DNA of 64,000 nt from Tricholoma matsutake (GCA_026075535.2 AP026540.1:11532001-11596000); one strand, 5' to 3'. Positions 23,204 through 35,290 are shown, counted from the stretch's first letter. Numbers and translations are program-made. Notes: generated by a model from the letters alone, not told the origin.

Positions 23204-23820
23204 TAGAATCTCCTGTGGGGTTCTCTAGTCATGTTCCCCATCACATCGTTGTCAAAGTCATTGTACCCAGACTTGAGGAAATCCCATCGTCTCTGCTCTG
23301 CTTCCTCCAGCTCCTTTTGTTGCTTTACTGGGCAGTCAGCACTATAGTGCCTGGGGCCTCGTTGGTTGCAGTGCTTGCAAACGTGCTTCTAGCAGATCAG
23401 GCTGAAGTGCCCGATTGCATGACAGATGAAGCATCTGGCATTCCTCATGTGTGGGGGGGACCAGGGTGGCTGGGTTGTCTGCAGTTTGGGTTTGGGTGTC
23501 GTGAGGTCTATGACTTCTAATGCTCTGGTCCTCTGGCTCCTCATAGAGTGGGAGGTGCTTCCAGAGTCAGTTTGTTTTTGTTTTTGTTCTTCCACTCATT
23601 GGATGGCAAGGGTGAGGTTGGTGGTCGCTGGAGGGGATCTGTGGAAGTATGAGGCTTCCCCTCAGTCGCTTTCTGTTTGTCTGACTGTGGTGCAGTCATG
23701 TCTTGGATTGCTTGTTCGATTCCGAGAGTCTCTGCATCCCTCATGGCTTCTTCGAGATTCTGTTCTATCCAGTCAATTGTGCTTTGGTAGTAGAAGCATA
23801 TTCAGGTGAGGTGGTATTTT
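23204..23820 (-). pseudogene. Extra 3' frame of chromovirus C with two zinc knuckles
   Basis: Between the chromodomain and the 3' LTR another coding segment is visible. It starts about 23820, has a Gln/Thr/Pro-rich middle, then CFICHAIGHFSLIC followed by CKHCNQRGPRHYSADC (two CCHC-like knuckles), and ends at 23204 with TAG. One in-frame TAG lies between the knuckles and a frame change occurs near 23540. It is not part of a standard gag-pol. It could be a third protein (nucleic-acid binding) or a duplicated Gag tail; the knuckles differ from the element's own Gag. Confidence 0.65.
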
Positions 23821-23959
23821 GGTATGTCATTGGCAAGGTGAGTGCGAAGGGTGTCAGCGTTTGATGTGTGTCATAGGAATTCATGGGTAAATCTTTGCTC
23901 AGTGGGCATGCCTGTTCTGTCTATTGGATGGTGGGGGTTTTCAGTTTGAGGGTTCTACA

Positions 23960-26900
23960 GCTGTTGTCGCTGTTTATATGCCCCCAGGATTCTCTTGGCA
24001 TGTTTCAGGTTTCCCTTGGGCTCCCATGAGTTCTCCGAGGTCGTGTATCTGACCCACTTCACTAGGAAGTGCATGGTCCTTCCTTTCTTCTTGTGTCCGA
24101 TGATCGCTTCCACTTTGTACTCCAATTCACCTTCTATCAGGTCAGGCGGTGGCTTTTGGAAGTTTGGCCCATGTGTCTTGGTTTCTTTATGTGGGGAAAG
24201 GAGTGCCGCATGGAATACTGGGTGTATTTTCCACTGTTCTGGCAGCTTCAGTCGGTAGGAGAGTGGGCTTAGGACCTTTTTGATGGTGAAGGGTCCTTCT
24301 CACTTTGGTGCAAGCTTCCTCATTGCATTTGTCATTTTGAGGTTCTTCACTTCTAGCCACACCCTGTCTCCTTCTTTGAATGGGGTGAAGTGCCTCATTG
24401 TCCTTTCTGCCATCATTTGTCTGGCCAATTCATGTGTTGCCTTTGCTTCATCTCGGGCTCATTGTAGTGTGATGATTCACTTCTCTATTGCTGGTATGTT
24501 CATTTTTAGATAGGGGAGTGGGATTGCCTTGGGTTTGTAGCCCATCATAAGGTAGAATGGGGAGTTCTTCTGTATGGAGTGTGTTCTTTGGTTGTGGGTG
24601 AACTCCGCAGTTGGAAGAAGGTGCTTCCAATTCTCCTGATTGTTTGAGCAGAAGATCTGTAGGTATACATCCACTTCTTGGTTTACCTGTTCTGTCTCCC
24701 CATCGGTCTGTGGTGGATACACCATGCTCATTGCCAGTTTGATTCCAAGCAGTCTTCCCAGCTCTTGGAAAAGCTGCAAGGTGAATCTGGGATCTCGGTC
24801 AGAGATGATCTTGTCTGGTAGGCCAAATCATTTGTAGACATGGTCCAAGTAGAGGGTGGCTGCCCCCAATGCATCTATGGTTTTCCTGCAAGGGATAAAA
24901 ACTACCCCCTTTGTAAGACCATGGTCTACCACAACCATGAGTGCATCATAACTGTCGGACTCTGGTAGGTCAGTTATGAAATCGGTCATTACCATCACAA
25001 ATGGTCTAGTCGCTTTGGATTTGATTGGTTGTAGTGGCGGTGTCATTGGGTGGGTATTGACCTTCATCTGCTGGCATATTGCACATCCAGCAATGTAGTT
25101 CTTGATGTATGTCATCATTCCTGGCCACCAGTAGTCCCTTCTGACCATTTCAGTTGTCTGCCATTGTCCTGGGTGTCCACTGGTCACTCCTTCATGGTAT
25201 TTTTGCACCAGCTTCTTCTGTAGATCTCCATTGTCAGGGATGTAGCATCAATAGAAGGCCATCTTCTATCTTTGAGTCTTCTGATGCTGATTTTATCAGC
25301 GGTGTTCCCTTGGTCTTCAGTGCTTTGATCGCACTCTTTACTAGATCATCTTTCATGATGCTTCCTGCAAGTAGATCATGCATTTCAGTGTCAATGAACT
25401 TCACAAATACCATTTCTGGCAGCATTGTAATGTCTTCATTATCATTGTCCTCCGCCAGTATGTGGTCAGCTCTTTGCAATAATGCATCACTTTGTACCAT
25501 CTGTGTTCCAGGTATGTGGATGAGCTGCAAGTCAAATTCTGATAGGAATAGACTCCATCTTGCCTGTCGTCTGTTCAATTTCTGTGCTGTCCAGAAGTAT
25601 GTTAGGTTCTTGTGATCTGACAGGATTACTACCGGGTGTCCTGATCCCAGCAGGTAGTGTCTCCAGGTTTCTAGTGATCGTACGATGGCTAGTAATTCCC
25701 TGTTGTATATCTCATAGTTCCATTCCATTAGTGTTAGTGCATGCGATATGTATCCACATGGATGCCAGTCCCCATTCATATCCCTTTTCTCAGCACTCCT
25801 CCTGTTGCATGTTTTGAGGCATCTGATTCAATTATGAATGGTTTTGTTGGGTCTGGCATCAGCAGTACCAGTGCTTCTGTGAATTTCCTTTTTAGTGTTT
25901 GAAAGGCCTGTTCACATTCCATTGTCCAGTTGAACATTTTGTTCTTCATCAGCTCATTAAGCGGTTTGCTTGTCTCTGCAAAATGTCCAATGAATTTCCT
26001 GTAGAAATTCCCAAATCCCAGGAAGGACCTGACTGCCTTTATGCTTGTTGGGGTGGGCCAATCTTGTATACCTGTGAGTTTCATGTTGTCCATTGCAATT
26101 TTGTTGGGTCAGATGATCAGACCCAAGAACTCCACTTTGTGGACATCAAACTTGCATTTCTCTGGCTTTAGGTATAGGTCATTTTCTGCCAATCTTTGCA
26201 GCACCCTTCTTGTCCTTTCCTGGTGTTTGTTCTGATCCTTGGAGAATATGAGGATGTCATCCATGTAAATCATGAGCCATCCTTCTCTGATCATATCGCA
26301 GAAGATCTCATTCATCATTGCCTGGAAGGTCGCTGGTGAGTTACATAATCTGAAGAACATCACCATTGGCTCAAACAGCCCCCTGTTTGTCTTGAAGGCT
26401 GCTTTCCATTGATCACTGTCTTTGATCCTGATGTTGTGATATCCCCATTGGATGTCCAGTTTTGTGAACCACTTTGCCCCTCTCAGTTTGTCCAACAGGT
26501 CTCCTACCAGGCAGCAGCAGGTAGGTGTTCTTGATTGTTCCATTGTTCAAATACCTGTAGTCCTGACATGGTCTCAGGCATCCGAGTCCTTCTTTGCAAC
26601 AAAAAAGAACAGCGATGCCATGGGTGATTTTGATGGTCAGATGTATCCCTTTTCCAGGCTTTCATTGAGGAACTCATTGAGTTTCTTCTGTTCCGCTGGC
26701 GACAGTGGGTATACCCTGCAATCCTTTGCCACAAAGTCTGGTTTGAGTTCTATCACATGGTCCCAGGCTCTTGATTCTGGGAATCTTTCCAATGCTTCCT
26801 TCTCAAATATCTGTCAGTACTCCCTGTATTGTTCTGGGAGTAGCTCATCCAGGGTCTTCTGTTCTGGGTCTCCCTCCTTCTTATGCATCAGGTGTTGTGA

Positions 26901-28103
26901 GACTGATGTTTTTGCCCTAATCCAGATATTTTGTCCATAAGCGTACCATGGTGATCCTTTTGCTTTCACAATCTGAGAGAGTGTCCTTGTTGCTTGGGAG
27001 TATGAGTACCTTGGCTCATCATACTCCTCCATCAGTGGTGATTTAGTCGGTTTGAATATTCCGATGATGGGTTCTCCTCAGATGTAGGCGACTAGTAGCT
27101 TGTCATCTGCAATCTCTTGTTTGGGTGTTCCTTCCAGTTGTTCTGTTGCCTGTTCGTGGTTTGCTGGAGCTGGGTTTTCCTTCCCAGTGTCTTCTTCATC
27201 TTGTGGCCCAATGGGCTCCACATTCTGAAGAGTAGTGATGGTGATCTCTTCATCATCTACTTCTTTGATCATTGCTCTCCTCGTTTTGATGGGCATCTTG
27301 CTCCCTCCCCATTTAGTTTGGAGGGCTTCTCCCATCTCCCTTGCTTTAGCGGCAATTCTTTGGCATGATGTTAGCTGTTCCTCATTTGCTGGTTTCTCTT
27401 TGAGGGTGAGTTTCTCCAATTCTTTAGTGGCTACCCAGTGCCATGTCAGTTGCTCTTCTTCTTTTGCCTTTGTTTTGAGTGTCATCTTTTCTCTTGCCTT
27501 GGTGACCATCTTTTGGGCCCACACCTGTTTCTCCTCTTTTGTCATCTCTTTGAAGGCTTTCCCTTCTTCTTTGACTATCTTCCAGTGCCATGCCAGATGT
27601 TCATTGTCAGGTTTCTCTGCTTGCACCCTCCCGATAAGGGTTTTTCCTTTTCCAAATGAGAGTTCGGGGTGGGTTCTGTCAGTTGTTTGGAATTGGAAGG
27701 TTCCAATTCTCCAGTCGATCACTGGATTGATTCTTCTGAGCCATGGCAGACCCAGGATGATTGATTCTTTTTCCAATCCTGCAATGTGGAAGGTCATCGG
27801 GAAAGATCTTCCATTGATCATTAAGAATCCCTTAGCGTAGTGGGAGATCTCCCATTATTTGTTCAGGGTTCCATCTATGTTCTTGACCCTGATTGTTCTT
27901 TCCAGGGGGTGTAGCTTGAATCCACCACTTTTTGCGAATTCATGGCTCATGAATATTCCTCCTGCTCCTGAGTCAAGCAAGGCTTCAGTTTTGACAGCTT
28001 TCTCTCTGCCTGTTCCTATTACTTTGACATCTAAATGCATAGATTGATTCTTCAGAGTGGCTAGTAATACAGAGCAGGCTGAGAGTTTGGTGGTACCTGG
28101 CAT
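23960..28103 (-). pseudogene. Chromovirus C protease-RT-RNase H-integrase-chromodomain
   Basis: Protease motif ALLDSGAGG near 27975. RT spans about 26800-25780 with KWFTKLDIQWGYHNIRIK and the catalytic YMDDILIF near 26260; a frameshift disrupts its start near 26530. RNase [24 protein letters not shown]. Integrase zinc (YHEGVTSGHPG... CAICQQMK) and core D (TDFITDLP), D (SDRDPRF), E (TDGETEQVNQE): the triad is intact. After a GPFTIKKVLSP-type linker comes a chromodomain (YKVEAIIGHKKKGRTMHFLV then KWVRYTTSENSWEPKGN) at about 23975-24115. Several nonsense codons remain. Confidence 0.9.
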
Positions 28104-28120
28104 TGAGGCAGGCCACCTCT

Positions 28121-28972
28121 TTAAAAACCCTCATCCCCTATTAAGGTGAGGGCTTTCTCCTTCCCTTCTTCATCATGTTCTTTCATGATCACTTGGATCG
28201 TTGAGTAGGCTTCTTCACCTTTCTTCTTCGGAAATGACCAATTTTTGGTCCTCGTCTCCCCTTTCTTATGCTCGGTTGCTCTGTGTCCTGGTTGGTGGCA
28301 CACAAAGCATAATCCCTTCTTCATATGCTCAATCCTCTCCTGGTAGGGGAGTCAGTTAATCTTGAGTGGGCCCTCCTTTGATTTGGAGCTGGGCAGTCTC
28401 TTTGCCAAGGCCTCCTGTGCTCTCCCTGTTATGGCCTTTGCTCTCCTCCATTGTCCATCATACTTGGAGGCAGCATTGATCATCCCTTGCAGGGTTGTGG
28501 GGATTGTTTCCATGTTAAAAACTCTTTCAAGGAGCTTGGGGTTTAACCCATCCATAAAGAGTTCAATGAGGGCAGTGTCATCATGGATTCCTGCCTTCTC
28601 TCGCAGGATTTGGAATTGTGCAATGTAGTCCTCCAGGTCCTGTCCCTGCTTCAACATTTTCATCTCGGTCCTGGCTCTGCCAGCTTCATCGATTGGTGTG
28701 AACACTGTCTTGAGCACCGATTCAAAGGTTGACCAGGTTCCTAGGTCTTCCTTTTCTGCCCATGTCTGTGCCCAGGGCACAGCAGTTCCTCTGTTCATAA
28801 AGGACAATGTGAAGATGATCTTTTTCTCTTCAGTGTCATAGATTCCATGGTTCACTCTCAAATAGAGTTTTACTTCTTGTAAGAACTTTGCAGTTCTGGT
28901 TTGGTCCCCTGTGAAGTTGGATGGGGTTTGGATTCTGATTTCCTTGGATGACATGGTGGGTTCAGTAGACAT
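28121..28972 (-). pseudogene. Chromovirus C Gag
   Basis: It starts at 28972 (MSTEPTMSSKEIRI). A 206-codon retrotransposon-gag region (FTGDQTRTAKFLQEVKLYL... GQDLEDYIAQF) reaches a TGA at 28352-28354, in a context where CGA reads well. The same frame then continues with a zinc knuckle CFVCHQPGHRATEH (C-x2-C-x4-H-x4-H, an unusual last ligand) and ends at 28121. It is a fairly short Gag. Confidence 0.85.
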
Positions 28973-29248
28973 GTTGTGGTAGATGTCACTGTTGGATAAG
29001 GAAAATGGATCTCATTCTGGGGTTTCTTCTTTATCCAAAGATCTGAAGTCTTCATCAGTGAGGTATTGTGGTTCCTCATCTCTTGTTCGCTTTGAGAACC
29101 ACTTCTGTGCTGGTTCTGAGTATCATACTAGTCGACCCTGGTACCTATACCATGAGGTTCTTCCTGATGATGATGCTCCTGTCGGAGGTCTGTCTGGGCT
29201 TTGTCTGAAAGATGTTGTGTCTGCACCTAGGTAGGTGGACTTTGTAGA

Positions 29249-29260
29249 TCAGCTTGACCT
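29249..29260 (-). promoter_or_regulatory. Self-priming primer-binding site of chromovirus C
   Basis: Two bases inside the 5' LTR the element strand reads AGGTCAAGCTGA, exactly complementary over 12 nt to TCAGCTTGACCT in its own LTR. The offset from the LTR (2 nt) is the same as in B and F although the sequence is unrelated, which supports the Tf1-like self-priming reading. Confidence 0.72.
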
Positions 29261-29262
29261 TT

Positions 29263-29821
29263 TGTTAAGACTATAGGTCTCAACCAAGCCGAGGTGTATT
29301 GGGTTCTAATCTGGACTTGGGTACTTTCCTAGTCGGTACAGCTATCCACACTTAGAGGATTTCTAAGTGGACCATCAGTTCATGTATCAAAGTTGGAGGC
29401 TTTCCAACTGTTGAGTTTGAGTAATCACAACTCAGAGACTTTCTGAGTTGTTGAGTTGTTCGGATTGAGTTTGAGACCTGTTGTTTGAATTAGGTCAAGC
29501 TGAGTACTACATAGAGTATCACTACAGCTTATATATGGTTCTGAGACTACCTATCGTCCAATCGGAAAGTGAGATGCTTATCAAGTAAAGAACAAAGAGA
29601 ATAATAAGAAAGTAATCCTCATGCCTAGCATGAGGCATCTGATATCAAGGGTCTGATGTCAAGGACCCAATGTCAAGGACTGCTGCAGTGCAGCCTGTCA
29701 ATCAGTGGGAGGGTCCCATCGGGATGAGTTGTGTCATGAGTGGAGGGAAAGAAAAATGAAATACCCAGTCTTGCCTGAGTATGCTTTAGTCATTGTGGGT
29801 TATGATAGCAAAATTGTAACA
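29263..29821 (-). repeat. 5' LTR of chromovirus C
   Basis: Colinear with 22538-23135. It contains AGGTCAAGCTGA (plus strand 29492-29503), the complement of the primer-binding site at 29249-29260. Confidence 0.92.
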
Positions 29822-30171
29822 GCAAGGGAGGGGGTGGTGGTGGTGGTGGTTGTCACCCAGAACAACATGAGAAACCACCCCTGCTCATGTTTGGAGCAAG
29901 GGGGGTGGTGCCTGTGGACCTTGTCCTGTTGTCCTCTCATCTTGTTGACAACAAGGGGGTGGTGGACCTGCAATGAGAAACCCCCCTCTCGTGCTAGACA
30001 TGAGGGAGGGGGAGTCAACCAAAGATAGCCCCCTCCAGCTCACATTTGAGGTGAGGGAGGGGGGGTGGTGCCTGCTCATCATCCCCATTCGAAATGCATC
30101 CCATTTCCACCCCACAAGCAGTTGCTCATGGTGGCGGTTGGGGGTGCTGTCATGGTGGTGGTCCTTGGGTT

Positions 30172-30292
30172 CTCCTTGTCCTCCTGTCCTCCTTGTCCTC
30201 CTTGTCTTGCCCTCCTTGTCCTCCTTGTCCTGTCCTCCTTGTCCTGTCCTCCTTGTCCTGTCCTCCTTGTCCTGTCCTCCTTGTCCTGCCCT
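30172..30292. repeat. Minisatellite, unit TCCTCCTTGTCCTG
   Basis: About eight degenerate 12-15 bp units lie within element D. Long open frames on both strands here arise from the repeat and are not genes. Confidence 0.9.
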
Positions 30293-30834
30293 CATCATTG
30301 GCGTCATCATCATTGCCAATCCCATCACCACCTTGTGAGCAGAGGCTCACAACAGCGGTGGGTGCTGTCTGAGTCAATGGTGTTGGCTCCTTGCTATAGC
30401 ACTATTAGAATCTAAAAATCAAATAAAAATATTAATTAGTTAGAAAGAAAACAAGAACAAAAGATATATAAAAAATACCTAGGGCCCAAACAACATTAAA
30501 TGTCATTTGGGCCCATTCCCTGTGTGATGTGGTCATTTTGCATCGCTTCCTGCCCATCAGAGCTCCCTGTCCCCACCCCATGAGCAGTTGCTTACAGCAG
30601 TGGTTGGGGGTGCTATGGTAGTGTCATTGATCATCCTGTAGTTTGAAATCAAATACATTGTGAGTAAATCAATGAAGTCAGATGATCACTCACCTGACTG
30701 GTAATTCGGTACCCATAAACCCATGGTTATGGGTATGGTGTTCCACAGGTATGGCAATCCCATACACATACCCATACCCGGGCATACCCATGACCAGAAA
30801 CCTGCGGTGTTATCCATACCCATGCTATTCCTTA

Positions 30835-32940
30835 CTTGAAAGCCATGATGGACATGTCCCACCCACCCTGCTACCTTTGGACAATACCATTAAGGAACCT
30901 ATTTGGAATGAGCCCAGCTTCACCCTTTTACCCACAAACAACAATGAGGACAATGAATCCTTCCACCCATTGAACACCGCTGAGTCAAATGATTCTGTCG
31001 GAGAGGAACAAGGTATAATTACTACCAACCCCCTTCCATGCTGCTCATCTTGGGTACCTAAGAAACATCCAAATGGAGGACCAACCATCACCAGAATGAG
31101 CAGCTGTTCAAGAATCTCAAAACAGTCCTACCCAAATCAAAGAAGCCCACCACAAATGCAGAGCCACCACTATTGCTGCCTGATCAGGAAATCATGATCA
31201 TATACTGACCGTCGATCTTGATCATGATGTCAATCATGATCATGACATCATTGATGGACTACGTCAATCATTCAACAACCTTAACCTGGGTGATCAGGCG
31301 CATCAACTCCAAGCCTTAATTTCAGAGATGACAGATTTTGATTTTGAGTTGCTCCAATTTGAGGATGAACCCAAAACTTGGGAAGAGGCAAAGAATTCAG
31401 GGGATGCAGAATGATGGCAGGCAGGGTATCTTGACAAATTGAAGTCCCTGAAGGATGTGGAAGTCTATAAACTTATCCCCAGGGGTGATGTACCTCAAGG
31501 TAAATGAATTTGTAGGGGCTGGCCAGTTTTCCATATCAAATGCAATGAAAGTGGTCAAGCTGTAAGGTGGAAAGTTTGACTCATTTTTCAGGGCTTTGAA
31601 CAAATTTACAGTAGGGACTATACAAAGACATCCTCACCTACTGCGCGCATGGAATCTTGGCAGATCCTGCTTCACATAGCTACTTCTCTGGGATGGGATG
31701 CTCAACAAATTGACATCAAAACCACTTTCCTCTATGGGATACTCCCTGACAATGAGGTCCAGTATATGCAACAACCCGAAGGATTTGAATAGTCAGGTCA
31801 TGAAGACTGGGTCTGGCAGCTTCAGGGGGGGTTATATGGCATGAAGTAGAGTGGGAGGATATGGAATCAAACCCTTAATGCTCAAATGATTACCTGGGAG
31901 TTTACATGCCTTACTTGTGAGTCCTGCATTTATTACAAGGAAATTGGACACTGGTATTATTATTGCCATGGTGCATGTTGACAATTATCTGTCTATTGCC
32001 AATTCCAAGGATGAAAACGTACATTTTAAAAACCAAATGTGGGAAGTGTGGACAATCTCCAAGCTTGGTACCACCCACTTCATTGTCAGTATTGCAGTTA
32101 CCTCGGATTGACATCTGCACATGGTCATGCTTTCACAGACTGCCCTCATTGATAAAATTGTCAATCAATTTGGTCAATGAGATGCAACATCTGTTTCTGC
32201 CCCCCTTGAGCCCAGTATTAAATTATGGTGTACAAACCAACAGAATATGTCTGCAGACGAGCTGTCACAACTCAACAAACTACCTTACTGTTTGCTCGTC
32301 GGGTGTCTTCTTTAGTGCCATTTCCACATGTCCTGACATTGCATATGCTGTACAACAATTATCTCAATACCTTGACAGTTACTCTTTTGAACACTGGAGT
32401 GCAGTGACACAGCTAGTCTGGTATTTAAAGGGAACCCATGATCTCAAGCTCTACCTGGGTGGCGACAATTCTATCTCCCTTCATGCATTCAGCGACTCTG
32501 ACTGGGCCAATTGCCTTGATACGTGTCAAAGTGTTGGAGCGTATACTTGCAACCTTGGATCAGGAGCCCTTTCTTGGACTGCCAGGAAACAAAAAGTTGT
32601 TGCAGTATCCTCTTGCGAAGTGGAATATGTTGCTGCATTTGAGACCGCAAAGGAATGTATTTGGATATGTGCTCTACTAAATGCTATAGGATACCCACAG
32701 TCCACCCCCACGACCATTCTTTGCGATAACACAGCTACCAAGACACTGTCCAAGGACCCTTTGCTCCACTCAAGGGCTAAACACATTGATATCAAATACC
32801 ATTTCCTTCGGGAACAAGTTCAGTCTGGCGCCTTACAGCTCCAATATATCAATACCAAGGATAATGTCATGGATTTATCCACCAAAGCACTGGACGTCAA
32901 ACAATTCACATATCTATGTTCATTTTTGGGCCTACATTAA
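30835..32940 (+). pseudogene. Copia A linker-RT-RNase H (second part)
   Basis: It resumes at the duplicated CTTGAAAG with LESHDGHVPP. RT motifs (TKTSSPTARM-like, IKTTFLYGILPDNEVQYM, QGGLYGMK) are broken by stops and frameshifts. The catalytic motif reads VHVDNYLSIA at about 31974-32003: the second Asp of the usual DD pair is Asn. RNase H is well preserved from 32440 to 32940 (LHAFSDSDWANCLDTCQS, VVAVSSCEVEYVA, ILCDNTATKTLS) and ends at TAA 32938. The polypurine tract and 3' LTR follow 41 bp later. Confidence 0.9.
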
Positions 32941-32981
32941 CCTGATTCCATGCAAGGAAGAGTGTTCCCAGTGAGGAGGAG

Positions 32982-33362
32982 TGTTGAGATGTACACTGGG
33001 AATGGGTATCATCATATCTGATGATACAGTCATTGATCCCATCACTGACATCCCATTATGGCATGTCAGTATTCCAACCATCCCTTTATGGCATGTCAGC
33101 ATTATTAGTAACAAGTCTTTTGGAATGTTCCCTTTATACTCACTCTCTGCTGGTTACCTTTATGACTTCTAGTATATATACCCTACGATATTTAGACACC
33201 TCAGTCAATTATATATTGACTGAGGTGAGTAATGTTCCATAGAACCTTACATACTAGATTACTAATAGTACCATAGTTTATTCTTATCTAGGTACTATTT
33301 GCTTGTATATAGTCAATTATACATCGACTAAGTTTATTCTTATCTAGGATCAATTCTCTACA
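32982..33362 (+). repeat. 3' LTR of copia A
   Basis: It is preceded by the purine tract GTGAGGAGGAG (polypurine tract) and ends TCTCTACA, followed by the TSD AAGTT. It is colinear with the 5' LTR. Confidence 0.93.
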
Positions 33363-35290
33363 AAGTTCAGGGTGAAAAAAAACACCACTGGATTGTAATC
33401 AGTCATGACAATCGACGAGAGCAAGCAATGAGACCAAGAAAAGGAGGTTGTGTCACAACAGCCTGAGATCCACACTCCAATAGCAGGTGCAATCCAAATA
33501 AAGACATGCATAATAAAAGAGTCATGAGCCAAAAAAAAAACTATGTCGCACTAGCCTCAACTACCATGTCAGATGGGAGGTTGGTGCATGACTGACTCCC
33601 TGTTGACAAGCCAAAAAAAAGAGCAGACACAAAAGGAGCTTGGGAAAACTGATCAGACAAAAATAAAAATAGATTTCTCTGGTAAACACTGCATGAATAA
33701 ATTGGATGAGACATCCAGCGAGCTCAGATTGACAATACCTCATCTCAGTAAATTGAGAACTTGGAACCAAATAGAAATAAATACAGCAGACCCACATATT
33801 GTATCGATGAAAGGTTGAGTATTCCTGACCTTAGAATCAGGTTTCCTCTTGCTGATTTGCCAGCCTCTCTGTTGATAGTTTGGGTTGTGGTTCAGGTTTT
33901 GGATGTGGTTTCTAGTAATAAGATTTTCTCATCTATCAAAACATATGCACTTGGATTATGCCCAACTCTATCAACATGAGAGAGCTGGTTTTAGGAGCCT
34001 GGGGTTGTTGACAGTAGCCAAGGCCATTTTCAGCTCATTTTCAAACTCATTTTTCACTCATTTTCATGTATTTGGCAGAGGAGAAACAAAAGGGAGCTGA
34101 AAATGAAATAAAAATTGATATGAAAAATGCTTACTGTGAACACCCTGGGACTCCCAGAAGCAAACTTTAGAAAAATGAAGCAAAAATGCATTTTGCATGT
34201 CAGGCACAGTGCCAGAATGGGGAAACATTTTTTGAATCATTTTTATAAAAGTGATGGTATGGTCAAAAATGATCATTTTCCCATCCATTTTTCATTTCAT
34301 TCTCAGTTCATTTTTGAGAAAAATGAAATCAAAATGAAATCAAAAATGAGTTAAAAATGACTAAAGAATGGGCCAGAAATGGCAACCATGAACAATGATT
34401 GCATTCTTGGAATAAAAAATTGTAAGGCCTTGGTTTTTAGGGTAACTGGGAGAGAACTAACAGGGAGAAAAAGTGACAAGAGTTGGGAAGTACTTAAGGC
34501 AGTGCTGTGTGCTTATGCTGTCAATCAGTATCTCTCTTGCCTATTTCTGCTTTCAGGTGCCCTCTCCTCTTTCTGAGGGGCCAAATGGATGGCTTGTCAT
34601 TAAACCATAAATACAAAGTATCAGAAGGCAGTTTATGAGACTGTTGATAAGGCCTTGTCACACTGCATAAGATAGTACAATATGATATGATACTGATAGG
34701 TCAACTATATTATGTAATAACTCAGGTGCAACACTAGATAAAGTAAAGTAAGAGGAGGAAATAGGACAATATCAAGGGGTATAAGCTATGAGCACCTGAG
34801 AGGAAGAGGATGGAGATATCGAAGATAAGAATGAAGGATAAGAATGAAGGAAGTGTTCCTGTTTTCTTTTGGTTGTGGGGGTGATGGGGAGCAAACTCAT
34901 GATGTACTATGCCCCAAATTCAAGCCACTAAGTGAATGGAAGCCACATGACAGTCATTTGCCAGTTGTTGAGTGAGTCATTGCTGCTGCACAGTGCATAT
35001 GAGTAAAATGCCAAAGATTATAATTAGGGATTATCATGGGTATGGTGAAAACTCCAGTGTTCAGATCATGGGGTCTGTGGGTATGGGTATGGTAACAAGT
35101 ATGTTTGTATGTGAGTGCTTCAATTCTCACAGGGGCTTCAAGACCAAACAACAACAAAACCAGTGATGCTTACCAATCATCTGCATTTTTGATTGGTAAC
35201 AGAATGAGCAAGCTCCCCAATGAGAATTGCTGACCTGCTGACTACCATGACCTGTTACTGCAGTATCACAGTGTTGCATGGTGTTTGTTG
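33363..35290. other. Right flank of copia A; no gene recognised
   Basis: It starts with the second AAGTT. It contains the inverted-repeat candidate at 34010-34390 and a short GGTATGGGTATGG block near 35070-35095 like the ends of D. The rest is AT-rich with no recognisable domain. It ends at the LTR of copia E. Confidence 0.5.
34010..34390. mobile_element. Candidate MITE with TCATTTT-rich inverted ends
   Basis: The left part reads GGCCATTTTCAGCTCATTTT and further CTCATTTTT words. The right part, reverse-complemented, reads GGCCCATTCTTTAGTCATTTT and similar words. The arms are imperfect and no target duplication is clear, so the call is tentative. Confidence 0.35.

Larger units (their letters stand above)
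22538..29821 (-). mobile_element. Ty3/gypsy chromovirus C, inserted in element D
   Basis: LTRs at 22538-23135 and 29263-29821 share TGTTAAGACTATAGGTCTCA at the left end and ...TAACA at the right end. Flanking pentamers are GTGAG (22533-22537) and GCAAG (29822-29826), a 5-bp duplication differing by two transitions; the uninserted D-type sequence has one copy. Minus-strand order: gag, protease, RT, RNase H, integrase, chromodomain, then an extra zinc-knuckle frame. It is a different family from B/F. Confidence 0.92.
22337..30834. mobile_element. TIR element D, hAT-like, carrying chromovirus C
   Basis: The left end TAAGGAGTGCCAGGGGTAT matches the reverse complement of the right end (TAAGGAATAGCATGGGTAT). 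The 8-bp duplication CTTGAAAG flanks it exactly (22329-22336, 30835-30842) within copia A coding sequence. D itself is the 22337-22537 and 29822-30834 parts, about 1.2 kb; the rest is element C. Subterminal sequence is rich in GGTATGGGTATGG. The interior holds GGGCCCAAAC hairpins, GAGCAACTGCTC-type hairpins and a TCCTCCTTGTCCTG minisatellite. No transposase. D' at about 40910-41873 is a second copy. Confidence 0.85.
13122..33362 (+). mobile_element. Ty1/copia LTR retrotransposon A, split by nested insertions
   Basis: LTRs at 13122-13504 and 32982-33362 begin TGTTGAGATGTACACTGGG and end TCTCTACA. The flanking 5 bp AAGTT are identical (13117-13121, 33363-33367), so the two LTRs belong to one insertion although 20 kb apart. 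Domain order gag, protease, integrase, RT, RNase H is the copia order. Interruptions are element B (15881-22082) and element D (22337-30834, itself carrying C). Removing these gives a copia of about 5.5 kb. The coding region has many nonsense codons, so the element is dead. Confidence 0.95.

Noticed and set aside
30172..30292. Regular short repeats resembling a CRISPR array
   Set aside because: Units are contiguous with no unique spacers, in a eukaryotic transposon context.
29885..30377. Long minus-strand frames rich in QDKEDRTRRTG
   Set aside because: They are a translation of the TCCTCCTTGTCCTG minisatellite, open on several frames at once, with no domain.
34010..34390. Firm MITE call for the TCATTTT-rich block
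   Set aside because: Arms are simple-sequence and imperfect; kept only as a low-confidence candidate.
35030..35095. Third copy of element D from GGTATGGGTATGG
   Set aside because: Only a short block matches and no opposite end is visible nearby.
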